This document shows positions 1 through 8,501 of a stretch of 64,000 bases of DNA, one piece after another; position 1 is the stretch's first letter; the number at the start of each line of letters is the position of its first letter. Source of the DNA: Bacteroidota bacterium (GTDB taxonomy: Bacteria > Bacteroidota > Bacteroidia > Chitinophagales > BACL12); the NCBI GenBank assembly GCA_016715425.1, contig JADKAC010000002.1, forward strand, positions 557,501-621,500, written 5' to 3'. Under the pieces are notes generated by a model, which was given only the letters and a program-made list of their open reading frames with translations, did not search any database and was not told where the DNA came from. Position numbers and translations under genes: made by a program.

Positions 1-368
1 GATTGCCAAATTTGAAAGTAGCCTTTGCACATGGTGGTGGAAGTTTCCCTTCTACAATCGGAAGAATAGAACATGGATTTAATGTACGTCCTGATTTAGT
101 TGCGGTCGATAATAAAATAAATCCAAGAAATTATCTGCAAAAATTTTATCTCGATACATTAGTACACGATCCGATGATGCTGCAATATTTAATTGAATTG
201 TTTGGAGAAAATCAATTGGCTTTGGGAAGTGATTATCCGTTTCCATTAGGTGAACATCATCCCGGAAAATTAATTGAAAGTATGTCGTTGAGTGATGCTG
301 TTAAAGAAAGATTATTACACGGCACTGCATTAGAATGGTTGGGATTACACAAAGAAAAATTTATTTAG
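1..368 (+). CDS. 2-amino-3-carboxymuconate-6-semialdehyde decarboxylase (ACMSD), C-terminal part
   Basis: Amidohydrolase-2 family enzyme that decarboxylates 2-amino-3-carboxymuconate semialdehyde in the kynurenine branch of tryptophan catabolism, steering carbon to 2-aminomuconate rather than quinolinate. The gene runs off the left edge; only the last ~121 codons are present and the TTG near base 3 is an internal leucine, not a start. Family hallmarks seen: FAHGGGSFPSTIGRI, the RPDL segment, FYLDTLVHD and the metal-site Asp in LGSDYPFPLGEHHPGKLIES. These match ACMSD closely, including the PFPLGE signature that other amidohydrolases lack. The stop overlaps the 3' end of the convergent helicase gene by 8 bp. 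Kynureninase and kynurenine monooxygenase genes lie downstream on the same strand, which supports the pathway. Very likely correct; the start lies outside the window. Confidence 0.9.
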   Translation, partial: LPNLKVAFAHGGGSFPSTIGRIEHGFNVRPDLVAVDNKINPRNYLQKFYLDTLVHDPMMLQYLIELFGENQLALGSDYPFPLGEHHPGKLIESMSLSDAVKERLLHGTALEWLGLHKEKFI

Positions 369-2541
369 GTTTATTTTTCTCCTTATAATTTATCACTGCT
401 TTTATTTGACTGTAATTAAAACTACTTCCACCTTTATTGCGCACATCGGATGCAGAGTTTACTCCGGGCATTTCCAAAATCTCCAATAATTCTTTTACTT
501 GACTTTCAGTAAGTAATTTATAAATATCTACTTCACCTGTCAGCACAAAATCCGCAAGATGACCTTCGATAGTGCTTACTGCAAGATTGCGCATTTTTGC
601 AATTTCTTCTAAACTTAAACCTTCATTATATAATTGCAGACTTTCTTTTTTACTGTCGCCTTTGGCAGGTTTTGATTTTTTTACATCTACTACTTTATTT
701 TCTTTCGGAATAAACTTTTCATACGCATTTACATCTGCAAATAATAAATCACCATACCTTGCCTGTAATATTTTTTTTAATTGTCCTTGTAATGTTTTTA
801 CAAGTTCAGCAACTTCTTTTCTATACGTTTTTACTTTGCTTGCATACGAGAGTGCATTGTAATGATCAAACAGCGGTTGAATAATTTCATCAGTTAATGA
901 CTGCGCAAACCATTGCACACCACTGCGCACTTTCTGTTCAAATGCAGTGCTTTGAAATTTCTGATAATCTGCAATCAATGCAGGTAATTTCTCTTTGAAT
1001 TTACGGGCAATTTCCCCTTGTGCATTTGCTGCATCCAATAAAGTTTTTGCAAGTGTATAGGTTTCTAATTTATCCGGAATATTTTTTTCAGGAATCAGAG
1101 TTACATATTCTGTTAATTCATCAATAATTTTTTGATAGTCGAATGCTTTTATTAATTGCTCCGACATATACTTATTTTTTTCCAAATCCAAAACAGAATG
1201 CAGATGATGTTCCTTATCTACATTTCCAGAAAAATTAAGAATGCGTTCGTCGGTATTAATAACATTGCTGCGAATAGATGAGAGCAACACCATACCATCT
1301 AAAGTAGTGCAACGACTTAACGCAACATACACTTGCCCGGCTGCAAACGATTGACCTGCATCTATAATTACTTTATCGAAAGTGAGTCCCTGACTTTTAT
1401 GAATTGTAATTGCCCATGCTAACCGAATTGGAAACTGTTGGAACTTGCCGATCAATTCCTCTTCCAATATATTTTTTTCTTTATTGAAATTGTATTTTAC
1501 ATTTTCCCATTCTTCAATTTCTAATTCTATTTCAAAATTATCTTCATTAGTAATTACGGTAATGCTGTCATTAGATAATTCTTTTATTCGGGCTAATTTT
1601 CCATTGTAATATTTTCTATCCTCACCCGAATCATTTTTAATAAACATTACTTGTGCATTCTCTTTTAAAGTGAGATGCAAATCCGTGGGATAATTATTTT
1701 CATTGAATTCACCCTCCACTTTTCCTGTGTATGTATAAGCTTTGCCGGGTAATTTTTGCAATTCAATATCATTAATAGCATCCGCCTTATAATTATGTGT
1801 GGAGATGGTAATATAATTTTCTTCCTTTCCCGGTTTAAAATTCGGATTATATCTGCTTTGCAAAATTTCAAAATCATTTTGCTCCATTGTATTGTTGCGG
1901 ATATTATTTAGCAAGTCTATAAATTGCTGTTCCTTTTGCCGATATATTTTTTTCAATTCGATATGCAGTGGAGGAAATTGTCGCACTACTTTTGAATGAA
2001 AGAAAAACGGACTTTCATAATGATTTTTCAGCATTGCCCATTCATCATCTTTAGTTACCGGAGGCAATTGAAACATATCACCAATAAAAACCATTTGCAC
2101 TCCACCAAATGGTAAATTACTTTTTCTTACATAGCGAAGTATTGCATCCGTCGCATCTAATTTATCGCAACGCACCATACTGATCTCATCAATAATTAAT
2201 AATTCCAACTGCTCCATCACTTCACGTTTGGCTTTGCTCAATCTCACTTTACTAAACAAGTTGGATTGATTTGCGTAACCTGCATCCCATCCGCCACGGA
2301 CTGGAAGAAATGGCTCGAATGGCAACAGAAAAAAAGAATGCATTGTAACACCGCCGGCATTAATTGCAGCAACTCCTGTAGGTGCAACAACCGCCATGTT
2401 TTTTAAAGAAGTATTGCGAATATGTTTTAAAAAAGTGGTTTTACCGGTTCCTGCTTTTCCTGTAAGAAAAATATTTTGTGAAGTAAAATTTACAAGGTCG
2501 GCAGCAAGCTTAAAATTTTCGTTGTAGATATCAGGCTCCAT
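361..2541 (-). CDS. PIF1-like/AAA superfamily 1 DNA helicase with C-terminal HTH domain
   Basis: 726-residue ATP-dependent helicase of the PIF1/RecD-like superfamily 1B. Walker A GKAGTGKTT is at residues 28-36, Walker B LLIIDEISM at 114-122, and the late helicase motifs ITIHKSQGLTFD and VYVALSRC follow in the 370-410 region. The C-terminal third carries a region rich in helix-forming residues and ends in an HTH_40-like helix-turn-helix (LSLEEIAKMRNLAVSTIEGH), the usual architecture of Bacteroidota 'helicase' proteins of this length. A basic linker (KKSKPAKGDSKK) joins the two parts. The likely role is resolving DNA secondary structure in replication or repair; the exact substrate is not visible. 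The ATG at 2541 is followed directly by the helicase core. The gene is convergent with ACMSD and apparently monocistronic. Confidence 0.85.
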   Translation of the reverse strand: MEPDIYNENFKLAADLVNFTSQNIFLTGKAGTGKTTFLKHIRNTSLKNMAVVAPTGVAAINAGGVTMHSFFLLPFEPFLPVRGGWDAGYANQSNLFSKVRLSKAKREVMEQLELLIIDEISMVRCDKLDATDAILRYVRKSNLPFGGVQMVFIGDMFQLPPVTKDDEWAMLKNHYESPFFFHSKVVRQFPPLHIELKKIYRQKEQQFIDLLNNIRNNTMEQNDFEILQSRYNPNFKPGKEENYITISTHNYKADAINDIELQKLPGKAYTYTGKVEGEFNENNYPTDLHLTLKENAQVMFIKNDSGEDRKYYNGKLARIKELSNDSITVITNEDNFEIELEIEEWENVKYNFNKEKNILEEELIGKFQQFPIRLAWAITIHKSQGLTFDKVIIDAGQSFAAGQVYVALSRCTTLDGMVLLSSIRSNVINTDERILNFSGNVDKEHHLHSVLDLEKNKYMSEQLIKAFDYQKIIDELTEYVTLIPEKNIPDKLETYTLAKTLLDAANAQGEIARKFKEKLPALIADYQKFQSTAFEQKVRSGVQWFAQSLTDEIIQPLFDHYNALSYASKVKTYRKEVAELVKTLQGQLKKILQARYGDLLFADVNAYEKFIPKENKVVDVKKSKPAKGDSKKESLQLYNEGLSLEEIAKMRNLAVSTIEGHLADFVLTGEVDIYKLLTESQVKELLEILEMPGVNSASDVRNKGGSSFNYSQIKAVINYKEKNKPK

Positions 2542-2657
2542 GGAAAGTTGAAGTTACAATTCTCTAACAGAAATTCTAAAATACATTTTCATTTTTTTTA
2601 TTGATTCAAAAATTGATACCCAAAAAAATAGATGTATTTTTAATTAAAATTATATCT

Positions 2658-5600
2658 ATGAAAACTTTTTACACATTACTCATCGCCTGTTTGCTGATTC
2701 AAACTAATGCATTCAGTCAAGTGAAACCATGGCCTGTAATGCGTAACTCGCCAAAACTTGAAGATATCAAAACACATTTTGATTCTTGGCTTGAATCTCA
2801 GGAAGAAAAAGAACCACTGTTGGATCAAACAGAAAATGAAATGGATGGTATGCGCACAAAATTTATGCGTTGGTATTATTTAATGCAAACTCGTTTGGAT
2901 GCAGAAGGAAGATTACCTGACCCTGCAACTGCTGCCCGTGAATGGCATGAGTACACACTTGCACATCCACCAATAAATAATGGAACAAGATCCGCAGGTT
3001 GGGAGCCTTTTGGTACTGATGAAGTACCTTCGGACGGTGGTGGTGTAGGAAGAATAAATGTAGTTCAATTAGATCCTTCTAATCCGGATATTATTTTTAT
3101 TGGTACTGCCGGCGGAGGCGTTTGGAAATCGCCGGATGCAGGTGCAACATGGCTGCCATTAACTGATGGAATTCCTGTAACAAGTATTGCTGATATTGCT
3201 ATAGATCCAATTAATACCAATATTATTTATATCGCTACCGGTGATGGTTATGGATATGAAGCAACATGGCAAACGGATAATGATTTTTGGGGTGGATTAT
3301 ATAGTGCAGGTGTAATGAAAAGTACTGACGGTGGTTTCACTTGGGAACCAACTGGTTTATCTTACTTGCAAGAGGAAATGGAAATTGTGCAACGTTTAAT
3401 TATTTATCCTGATGATCCGGATATTTTATTGGCAGCAACTCGCAACGGATTATTTCGCACAAGTGATGGTGGAACAACATGGAATTTAGTTGAAAATACA
3501 CATTTTCATGATTTGGCTATTAATTCTGGTGATGCTGATATTATGTATGCGGTGGGTGATCAGGATGTATATAAAAGTACAGATGCCGGTGCGACATGGA
3601 GTTTATTTGAAAATAATATAGGGTCAGCAGGTGATAGAATGTCTATAGAAACAACTGATGCAGATCCAGATTTAATTTATTTGCTTACAGGTAATTGGTC
3701 AACCTATTTTTATAAATCAGTTGATGGTGGAGATAATTGGACAAGTGTAACATCACCTTCCTCAAAAACTTACTTTTACGGATATTACGATAATGCATTT
3801 GCAGTATCGGATGTAAATGGAAATTTAATATTTGCCGGCGGACTTGAAATTGCAAGCACAACAAATGGCGCCAGCAGTTGGACAAAAAAATCTAATTGGG
3901 ATTCACCCGGAAGCTCATCTTATGTGCATGCAGATAATCATGCTTTTGCTTGTCATCCTACAGATGAAAATATTATTTACAGCGGCAATGATGGTGGCTT
4001 ATTTATTTCATTTGATAAAGGCGGTAACTGGACAGATTTAAGTAATGGATTACGTATTGCACAAGTGTATAGAATTGGATTATGTGCAGCCGATCCTACT
4101 CGAGTAATTAGTGGTTGGCAAGATAACGGAACAAATCTTTTTGATGGTACAAGTTGGGAAGAAGTGGACTTGAGTACTTGGGATGGAATGGAAGCAATTA
4201 TCCATCCTACAAATCCGGATACCATGTATTTATCGCATCAATACGGTGATATTTATAGAACCTATAATGGAGGGTCAAGTTGGACTTATGTAGCGCCAAC
4301 TTATGGCGGATGGGTAACACCTTATGTGATGGATCCAAACAATAGTTCGATTTTATATTATGGTGCCTTGGGCAGTGTTTATAAAACAACAAATGCCGGA
4401 AATTCATGGTCAGCAAAACCGGCTGCATTAGGTAATTATGCGTTTGCTCTTGCAGTAGCTCCATCCAATTCTGATTATGTGTATGCGGCCTCATTAAATG
4501 TTTTAAAAATTTCTACAAATGCAGGCGATGCTTGGTCGGATATAACAAGCACATTACCTGTGGGCACCATTGGTATAAATTATATTGCTGTAAATAATTT
4601 GGATGAAGAAAAAGTTTATGTTGCATTAAGCGGATATGCCGATGGAGAGAAAGTATACTATTCTGAAGATGCAGGAACCTCATGGACAAATATTTCAGGC
4701 ACACTTCCAAATGTTCCGGTGAATACAATTGTGTATGAAAATAATAGTCCGAACAGAGTATATATCGGAACAGATTTCGGAGTATTTTATAAAGATGATT
4801 TTATAAGCGACTGGGTTTTATTTCAAACCGGATTGCCCAATGTGATGATACATGAATTGGAAATAAATTATACTTCAAACAAAATAGTTGCAGCTACTTA
4901 TGGTCGTGGAATTTGGCAGAGTGATCTTGCAGAAGGTCCGGTTATAAATACAATAGTCCCAGCTACACAATATTGTAATTATGAAAGTGTCGATGTAAGT
5001 TATACTTCTACAATCACATTTAATCCATCCAATATTTTTACTGCAGAATTATCAGATGCAAGCGGCAGTTTTTCTTCACCTGTTGTAATCGGAACTTTGG
5101 CAGGCACGGCAGCAACTGGTGTAATTACTTGCATAATTCCTGTTGATGCAGTGGAAGGTAGTTTGTACAGAATTCGTGTAAACAGTTCTGATTATGCATT
5201 AACCGGAAATGATAATGCATTTAATATTTCAATAGGATGTAAAACACCAACAGGCTTAACAGTAAGTGAACTTGCTGATGTTTCTGTAACTCTAAATTGG
5301 AATGAAATGTATTGTGCTGAATCTTATGATATCCGATACAGAGAAGTTGGTGGTACTTGGCTTGGACTAACATCATCCACTAATTCGAAAGTTGTTTCTG
5401 GTTTAACAATTAATACAGAATATGAATGGAGTGTACAGAGTGTATGTTTAACTTCTCCTATTGAAATTACTTCCGGCTATTCTGCAGATGAAACTTTCAA
5501 TACACTACAAACTTCTGTGGATAATATTGATTCCGAATTAATCTCCGTATTTCCAAATCCGGCTAAAGACAAAACGGTAATTCACTACTCAGTTTTGACA

Positions 5601-5786
5601 CCGGGAGATTGTTCAATTACTGTATTTGATATTTCAGGTAAAGAAGTATTATTAGTTTACAGCGGATGGTTGAGTGCTGGAGATCGTACAATAGAAATGG
5701 ATTGCAAAAGCTTATCGGCAGGTATGTATGTGTTGAAATTAATTTCAGGAAATACTGAATACAAAACAAATCTTGTAATAGAATAA
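2658..5786 (+). CDS. Secreted BNR/sortilin-type beta-propeller protein with T9SS sorting domain
   Basis: About 1042 residues. The open frame begins at 2601 (TTG), but the ATG at 2658 gives a clean signal peptide (MKTFYTLLIACLLIQTNAFS) and is preferred. After a ~100-residue pro-like segment come many BNR/VPS10-like repeats (GGGVWKSPDAGATW, MKSTDGGFTW, FRTSDGGTTW and so on), the fold of sialidase/sortilin-like WD40/YVTN propellers. Near residue 860-950 is a fibronectin type III domain (TPTGLTVSELADVSVTLNW). The C-terminus has the por secretion signature: VFPNPAKDKTVI, FDISGKEV, LSAGMYVLKL. It is therefore exported by T9SS and anchored at or released from the cell surface. No catalytic motif was identified, so glycosidase activity should not be assumed. 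A strong terminator follows. Confidence 0.85.
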   Translation: MKTFYTLLIACLLIQTNAFSQVKPWPVMRNSPKLEDIKTHFDSWLESQEEKEPLLDQTENEMDGMRTKFMRWYYLMQTRLDAEGRLPDPATAAREWHEYTLAHPPINNGTRSAGWEPFGTDEVPSDGGGVGRINVVQLDPSNPDIIFIGTAGGGVWKSPDAGATWLPLTDGIPVTSIADIAIDPINTNIIYIATGDGYGYEATWQTDNDFWGGLYSAGVMKSTDGGFTWEPTGLSYLQEEMEIVQRLIIYPDDPDILLAATRNGLFRTSDGGTTWNLVENTHFHDLAINSGDADIMYAVGDQDVYKSTDAGATWSLFENNIGSAGDRMSIETTDADPDLIYLLTGNWSTYFYKSVDGGDNWTSVTSPSSKTYFYGYYDNAFAVSDVNGNLIFAGGLEIASTTNGASSWTKKSNWDSPGSSSYVHADNHAFACHPTDENIIYSGNDGGLFISFDKGGNWTDLSNGLRIAQVYRIGLCAADPTRVISGWQDNGTNLFDGTSWEEVDLSTWDGMEAIIHPTNPDTMYLSHQYGDIYRTYNGGSSWTYVAPTYGGWVTPYVMDPNNSSILYYGALGSVYKTTNAGNSWSAKPAALGNYAFALAVAPSNSDYVYAASLNVLKISTNAGDAWSDITSTLPVGTIGINYIAVNNLDEEKVYVALSGYADGEKVYYSEDAGTSWTNISGTLPNVPVNTIVYENNSPNRVYIGTDFGVFYKDDFISDWVLFQTGLPNVMIHELEINYTSNKIVAATYGRGIWQSDLAEGPVINTIVPATQYCNYESVDVSYTSTITFNPSNIFTAELSDASGSFSSPVVIGTLAGTAATGVITCIIPVDAVEGSLYRIRVNSSDYALTGNDNAFNISIGCKTPTGLTVSELADVSVTLNWNEMYCAESYDIRYREVGGTWLGLTSSTNSKVVSGLTINTEYEWSVQSVCLTSPIEITSGYSADETFNTLQTSVDNIDSELISVFPNPAKDKTVIHYSVLTPGDCSITVFDISGKEVLLVYSGWLSAGDRTIEMDCKSLSAGMYVLKLISGNTEYKTNLVIE

Positions 5787-5806
5787 CATCTCGAATAATA
5801 TATTAG

Positions 5807-5846
5807 AAAAAGCAGCGTGAATAAAATTTTACCGCTGCTTTTTTTA
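5807..5846 (+). terminator. Rho-independent terminator after the BNR protein
   Basis: Perfect 11-bp stem (AAAAAGCAGCG / CGCTGCTTTTT) around a ~15-nt loop, ending in a run of seven T. It sits 20 bp past the BNR-protein stop and ahead of kynureninase, so it separates the two transcripts. Confidence 0.85.
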
Positions 5847-5878
5847 TTACACCAAAATTTACTCTTTACCTTTATAAC

Positions 5879-7150
5879 ATGTTACACAATACTGCTGCAG
5901 ATTATCATAATAGCATTGAATATGCGAAGTCACTCGATCTCAATGATAGTTTAAATACATATCGCAATCAATTTCATATACCGGAGATAAATGGCAAACA
6001 AGCAATTTATTTATGCGGCAACTCTTTGGGATTGCAACCAAAAAAAGTAAAAGAATTTATTGATAGCGAATTAACCGATTGGAAAAATCTGGGAGTGGAA
6101 GGACATGTACATGCAAAAAGTCCATGGTTGTATTATCATCATTTTTTAGAACAGCCTGTTGCAAGATTAGTTGGTGCTTCTCCTTTAGAAGTGGTGGTGA
6201 TGAATTCGCTGACTGTGAATTTGAATTTGTTGATGGTTTCTTTTTATCGCCCGACAAAACAGCGGAATAAAATTATAATGGAACACATGGCATTTCCCTC
6301 TGATCAATATGCAGCGGAAATGCAAGTGCGTTTTCATGGATACAATCCCGATGATGCAATAATAGAAGCAAAACCCAGACAGGGAGAAAATACAATTCGT
6401 ACTGAAGATATTATTGCGTTAATTGATGCAAATAAAGATTCACTTGCATTGGTATTAATTGGCGGTGTAAATTATTATACAGGTCAACTATTCGATATGA
6501 AAATGATTACCGATGCTGCACATAAAGCGGGGGCTGTTGCAGGATTTGATTTAGCACATGCGGCCGGTAATGTACCCTTACAATTACATGATTGGAATGT
6601 TGACTTTGCATGTTGGTGTTCTTATAAATATTTAAACTCCGGACCCGGCGGTGTAAGTGGAATTTTTGTGCACGAACGTCATTGCAATAATGTTGATTTA
6701 CCCCGCTTTGCAGGATGGTGGGGCAATGCAGAAGACACTCGATTTAAAATGATAAAAAAATTTATTCCTCAACCCGGTGCTGCAGGTTGGCAACAAAGCA
6801 ATGCGCAAATATTTCCGATGGCAATTCATCGTGCTTCATTAGAATTATTTGATACTGCAGGTATGGATGCATTGCGTAAAAAAAGTTTGATGCTTACAGG
6901 ATATTTGGAATATTTAATTCAGCATAATAACATTCAACATTTACAAATTATTACCCCTGCAAATTCCAGTGAACGAGGATGTCAATTATCCTTGCTTACA
7001 GGAAATAATGGTAAACAATTATTCGACAAATTATCTGAGCAAGGAGTGATTGCAGATTGGCGACAACCAAATGTAATTCGTGTAGCACCTGTTCCTATGT
7101 ATAATACTTTTGAAGATGTATGGCAATTTGTTCAACTGTTGAATAAATAG
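5879..7150 (+). CDS. kynU: Kynureninase
   Basis: 423-residue PLP-dependent fold-type I enzyme that cleaves kynurenine or 3-hydroxykynurenine to anthranilate or 3-hydroxyanthranilate plus alanine. Seen: IYLCGNSLGLQP at 43-54, the GVEGHVHAKSPW segment, Asp224 in GFDLAHAAGN (pairs with the pyridine nitrogen) and the Schiff-base lysine K250 in CWCSYKYLNSGPGG. Length is typical of the family. The ATG at 5879 directly precedes the conserved N-terminal helix. It is flanked by ACMSD and kynurenine 3-monooxygenase on the same strand, with intervening genes on the other strand, so this is a loose pathway cluster rather than a tight operon. The stop is 7 bp before the end of the convergent DinB gene. 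Confidence 0.95.
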   Translation: MLHNTAADYHNSIEYAKSLDLNDSLNTYRNQFHIPEINGKQAIYLCGNSLGLQPKKVKEFIDSELTDWKNLGVEGHVHAKSPWLYYHHFLEQPVARLVGASPLEVVVMNSLTVNLNLLMVSFYRPTKQRNKIIMEHMAFPSDQYAAEMQVRFHGYNPDDAIIEAKPRQGENTIRTEDIIALIDANKDSLALVLIGGVNYYTGQLFDMKMITDAAHKAGAVAGFDLAHAAGNVPLQLHDWNVDFACWCSYKYLNSGPGGVSGIFVHERHCNNVDLPRFAGWWGNAEDTRFKMIKKFIPQPGAAGWQQSNAQIFPMAIHRASLELFDTAGMDALRKKSLMLTGYLEYLIQHNNIQHLQIITPANSSERGCQLSLLTGNNGKQLFDKLSEQGVIADWRQPNVIRVAPVPMYNTFEDVWQFVQLLNK

Positions 7151-7178
7151 AAAAATATTAATTCTGTAATATTTTTTT
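7151..7178. terminator. AT-rich hairpin between convergent kynU and DinB genes
   Basis: A 10-bp all-AT stem (AAAAATATTA / TAATATTTTT) with a 6-nt loop followed by T, starting immediately after the kynU stop and running into the last codons of the DinB gene. It could end kynU transcription; lacking G-C pairs, it is a weak call. Confidence 0.4.
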
Positions 7179-7709
7179 CAACACTTCTTTTGCCTGAATT
7201 AAATGTCGTTGTTCGTGGGCAGCAATTATTTTAAATGCATCTCCAATTGTATAAGTAATAAGTTTTGCTGCGGGTGAATGAATAACAGTATTACTAAGAA
7301 CAAGATCATTACTATCATCCATTAATTTCTTCAATCGCTCTTGTTGATCTAAAAATTGTTTTACTATATCTGCATCCACATCACTTTCTGATGGCTCCCA
7401 AATTGTTTGAGTTTTTGATTTTTTGCGGTTATCCGGATGAATAGATTTATAAATCATATTAAACCAAAAATCAGTTATCATTTTTCTGTTGCCTAGCCAA
7501 CCTGCTTTATAAAAACCATTGCGCACATTTTGCACAACAATATGATAGGATTCATTAATTACAATCATGTGATCTAATACTTGCCCGATACTCCATGATT
7601 CAGGAGATGGCTTTCTATTTAATTGTTCTGAAGATAAATTGCTGAAGGTATTTTTTACTTCAAGCGAAACAGAATCAATTACGGTTTTTAGTTCTTCAAG
7701 TTGTTGCAT
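7158..7709 (-). CDS. DinB/YfiT-like family protein
   Basis: 183 residues from the preferred ATG at 7709. The open frame reaches 7808, but the extra N-terminal residues are not DinB-like and would overlap the upstream cytochrome gene. The four-helix DinB fold is supported by W-S-I-x-x-V-L-D-H-M (first metal His) and the paired histidines in AAHEQRHLIQAK near the C-terminus, the His / HxxxH triad of this family. Members are metal-binding, thiol-dependent transferases or of unknown function; the substrate here cannot be told. It lies 55 bp downstream of, and on the same strand as, the cytochrome c lipoprotein, so the two may be cotranscribed. Confidence 0.8.
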   Translation of the reverse strand: MQQLEELKTVIDSVSLEVKNTFSNLSSEQLNRKPSPESWSIGQVLDHMIVINESYHIVVQNVRNGFYKAGWLGNRKMITDFWFNMIYKSIHPDNRKKSKTQTIWEPSESDVDADIVKQFLDQQERLKKLMDDSNDLVLSNTVIHSPAAKLITYTIGDAFKIIAAHEQRHLIQAKEVLKKILQN

Positions 7710-7764
7710 AAATAAAATTTTATATAAAATTAAAGTTTGGGGAGACAATCTCCTCATTTTTGTT

Positions 7765-8349
7765 TTACATCTTGCTTTGTACCGGTGGCATATAAACCGG
7801 AACTGCATTTTTAATTGGTGGCAACGATTGCAGATAAGCCCAAATTGCTTTCAGATCTTCATCAGGCAAATTCCTATATGCCTGCCAGGGCATCGGTGGC
7901 ATAATGGGGCGTTGTTGATCCATTCCCAAGTGCTTGCCTTTACGAATTGCATTGATAAAATTTTCTTCTGTCCATCTTGCCAAACCTGTTGAATCAGGTG
8001 TCAGGTTTGCGGCATAAGATGTTCCAAAGGCACCCTTCCAAGAACTGAAATGTGCGTTTGCCAAAGTATAAGCACCCACTGTTGCTTGATCAAAAGGAGC
8101 CTCAGGAAAATCGGCAGGATGTCCCGATAATGTTTTTGAAGTATCAGGAACAGGGCCGTCAGGAGTAAAAATTTTTGGCGTGTGGCAAATGTTACAATCC
8201 AAAATGGAAACAAGATACTTGCCTTTGACAGCCATTTCATCCTGAGACATTTCTGTGAGTTCTACATTCTTTGAGTCCTTTGTTGTCGGTTGACATGCTA
8301 CAATTGCAATTGCTATAATTGCAATTAAGCCATAGATTTTGTAATTCAT
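7765..8349 (-). CDS. c-type cytochrome lipoprotein
   Basis: 194 residues. It has an N-terminal lipoprotein signal with lipobox IVAC (Cys19), then one heme-binding motif CNICH, and a distal methionine-rich segment (IMPPMPWQAYRNLPDEDL) typical of the axial-ligand region of monoheme cytochrome c domains, followed by the usual C-terminal helix (AIWAYLQSLPP). It is probably an outer- or inner-membrane-anchored periplasmic electron carrier. The partner oxidoreductase is not evident; the neighbour KMO uses NAD(P)H and oxygen, so a direct link is unlikely. The ATG at 8349 gives a canonical signal peptide. Divergent from the KMO gene with a 152-bp shared upstream region. Confidence 0.88.
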   Translation of the reverse strand: MNYKIYGLIAIIAIAIVACQPTTKDSKNVELTEMSQDEMAVKGKYLVSILDCNICHTPKIFTPDGPVPDTSKTLSGHPADFPEAPFDQATVGAYTLANAHFSSWKGAFGTSYAANLTPDSTGLARWTEENFINAIRKGKHLGMDQQRPIMPPMPWQAYRNLPDEDLKAIWAYLQSLPPIKNAVPVYMPPVQSKM

Positions 8350-8465
8350 TAGTTAGGTTTTAGGTAAAAAGAATTATCGAAGCTAAGGATATCGGAAAAA
8401 TATTTTAGTTAAATTATATTTTTTTTAGAGCCACTTTTAGTCTCCTTCTCCTTTTTTATTAATTC

Positions 8466-8473
8466 TAAATTTG
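8466..8473 (+). promoter_or_regulatory. Putative Bacteroidota -7 promoter element for kmo
   Basis: TAAATTTG matches the TAnnTTTG -7 consensus and lies 28 bp ahead of the kmo ATG. No convincing TTG -33 element is visible, so confidence is limited. Confidence 0.45.
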
Positions 8474-8501
8474 CGGTAGTTCAATAATAAAAAACTATAA
8501 C

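Noticed and set aside
7710..7808. N-terminal extension of the DinB ORF
   Set aside because: Would overlap the 3' end of the cytochrome gene and has no DinB similarity; the ATG at 7709 is a better start.
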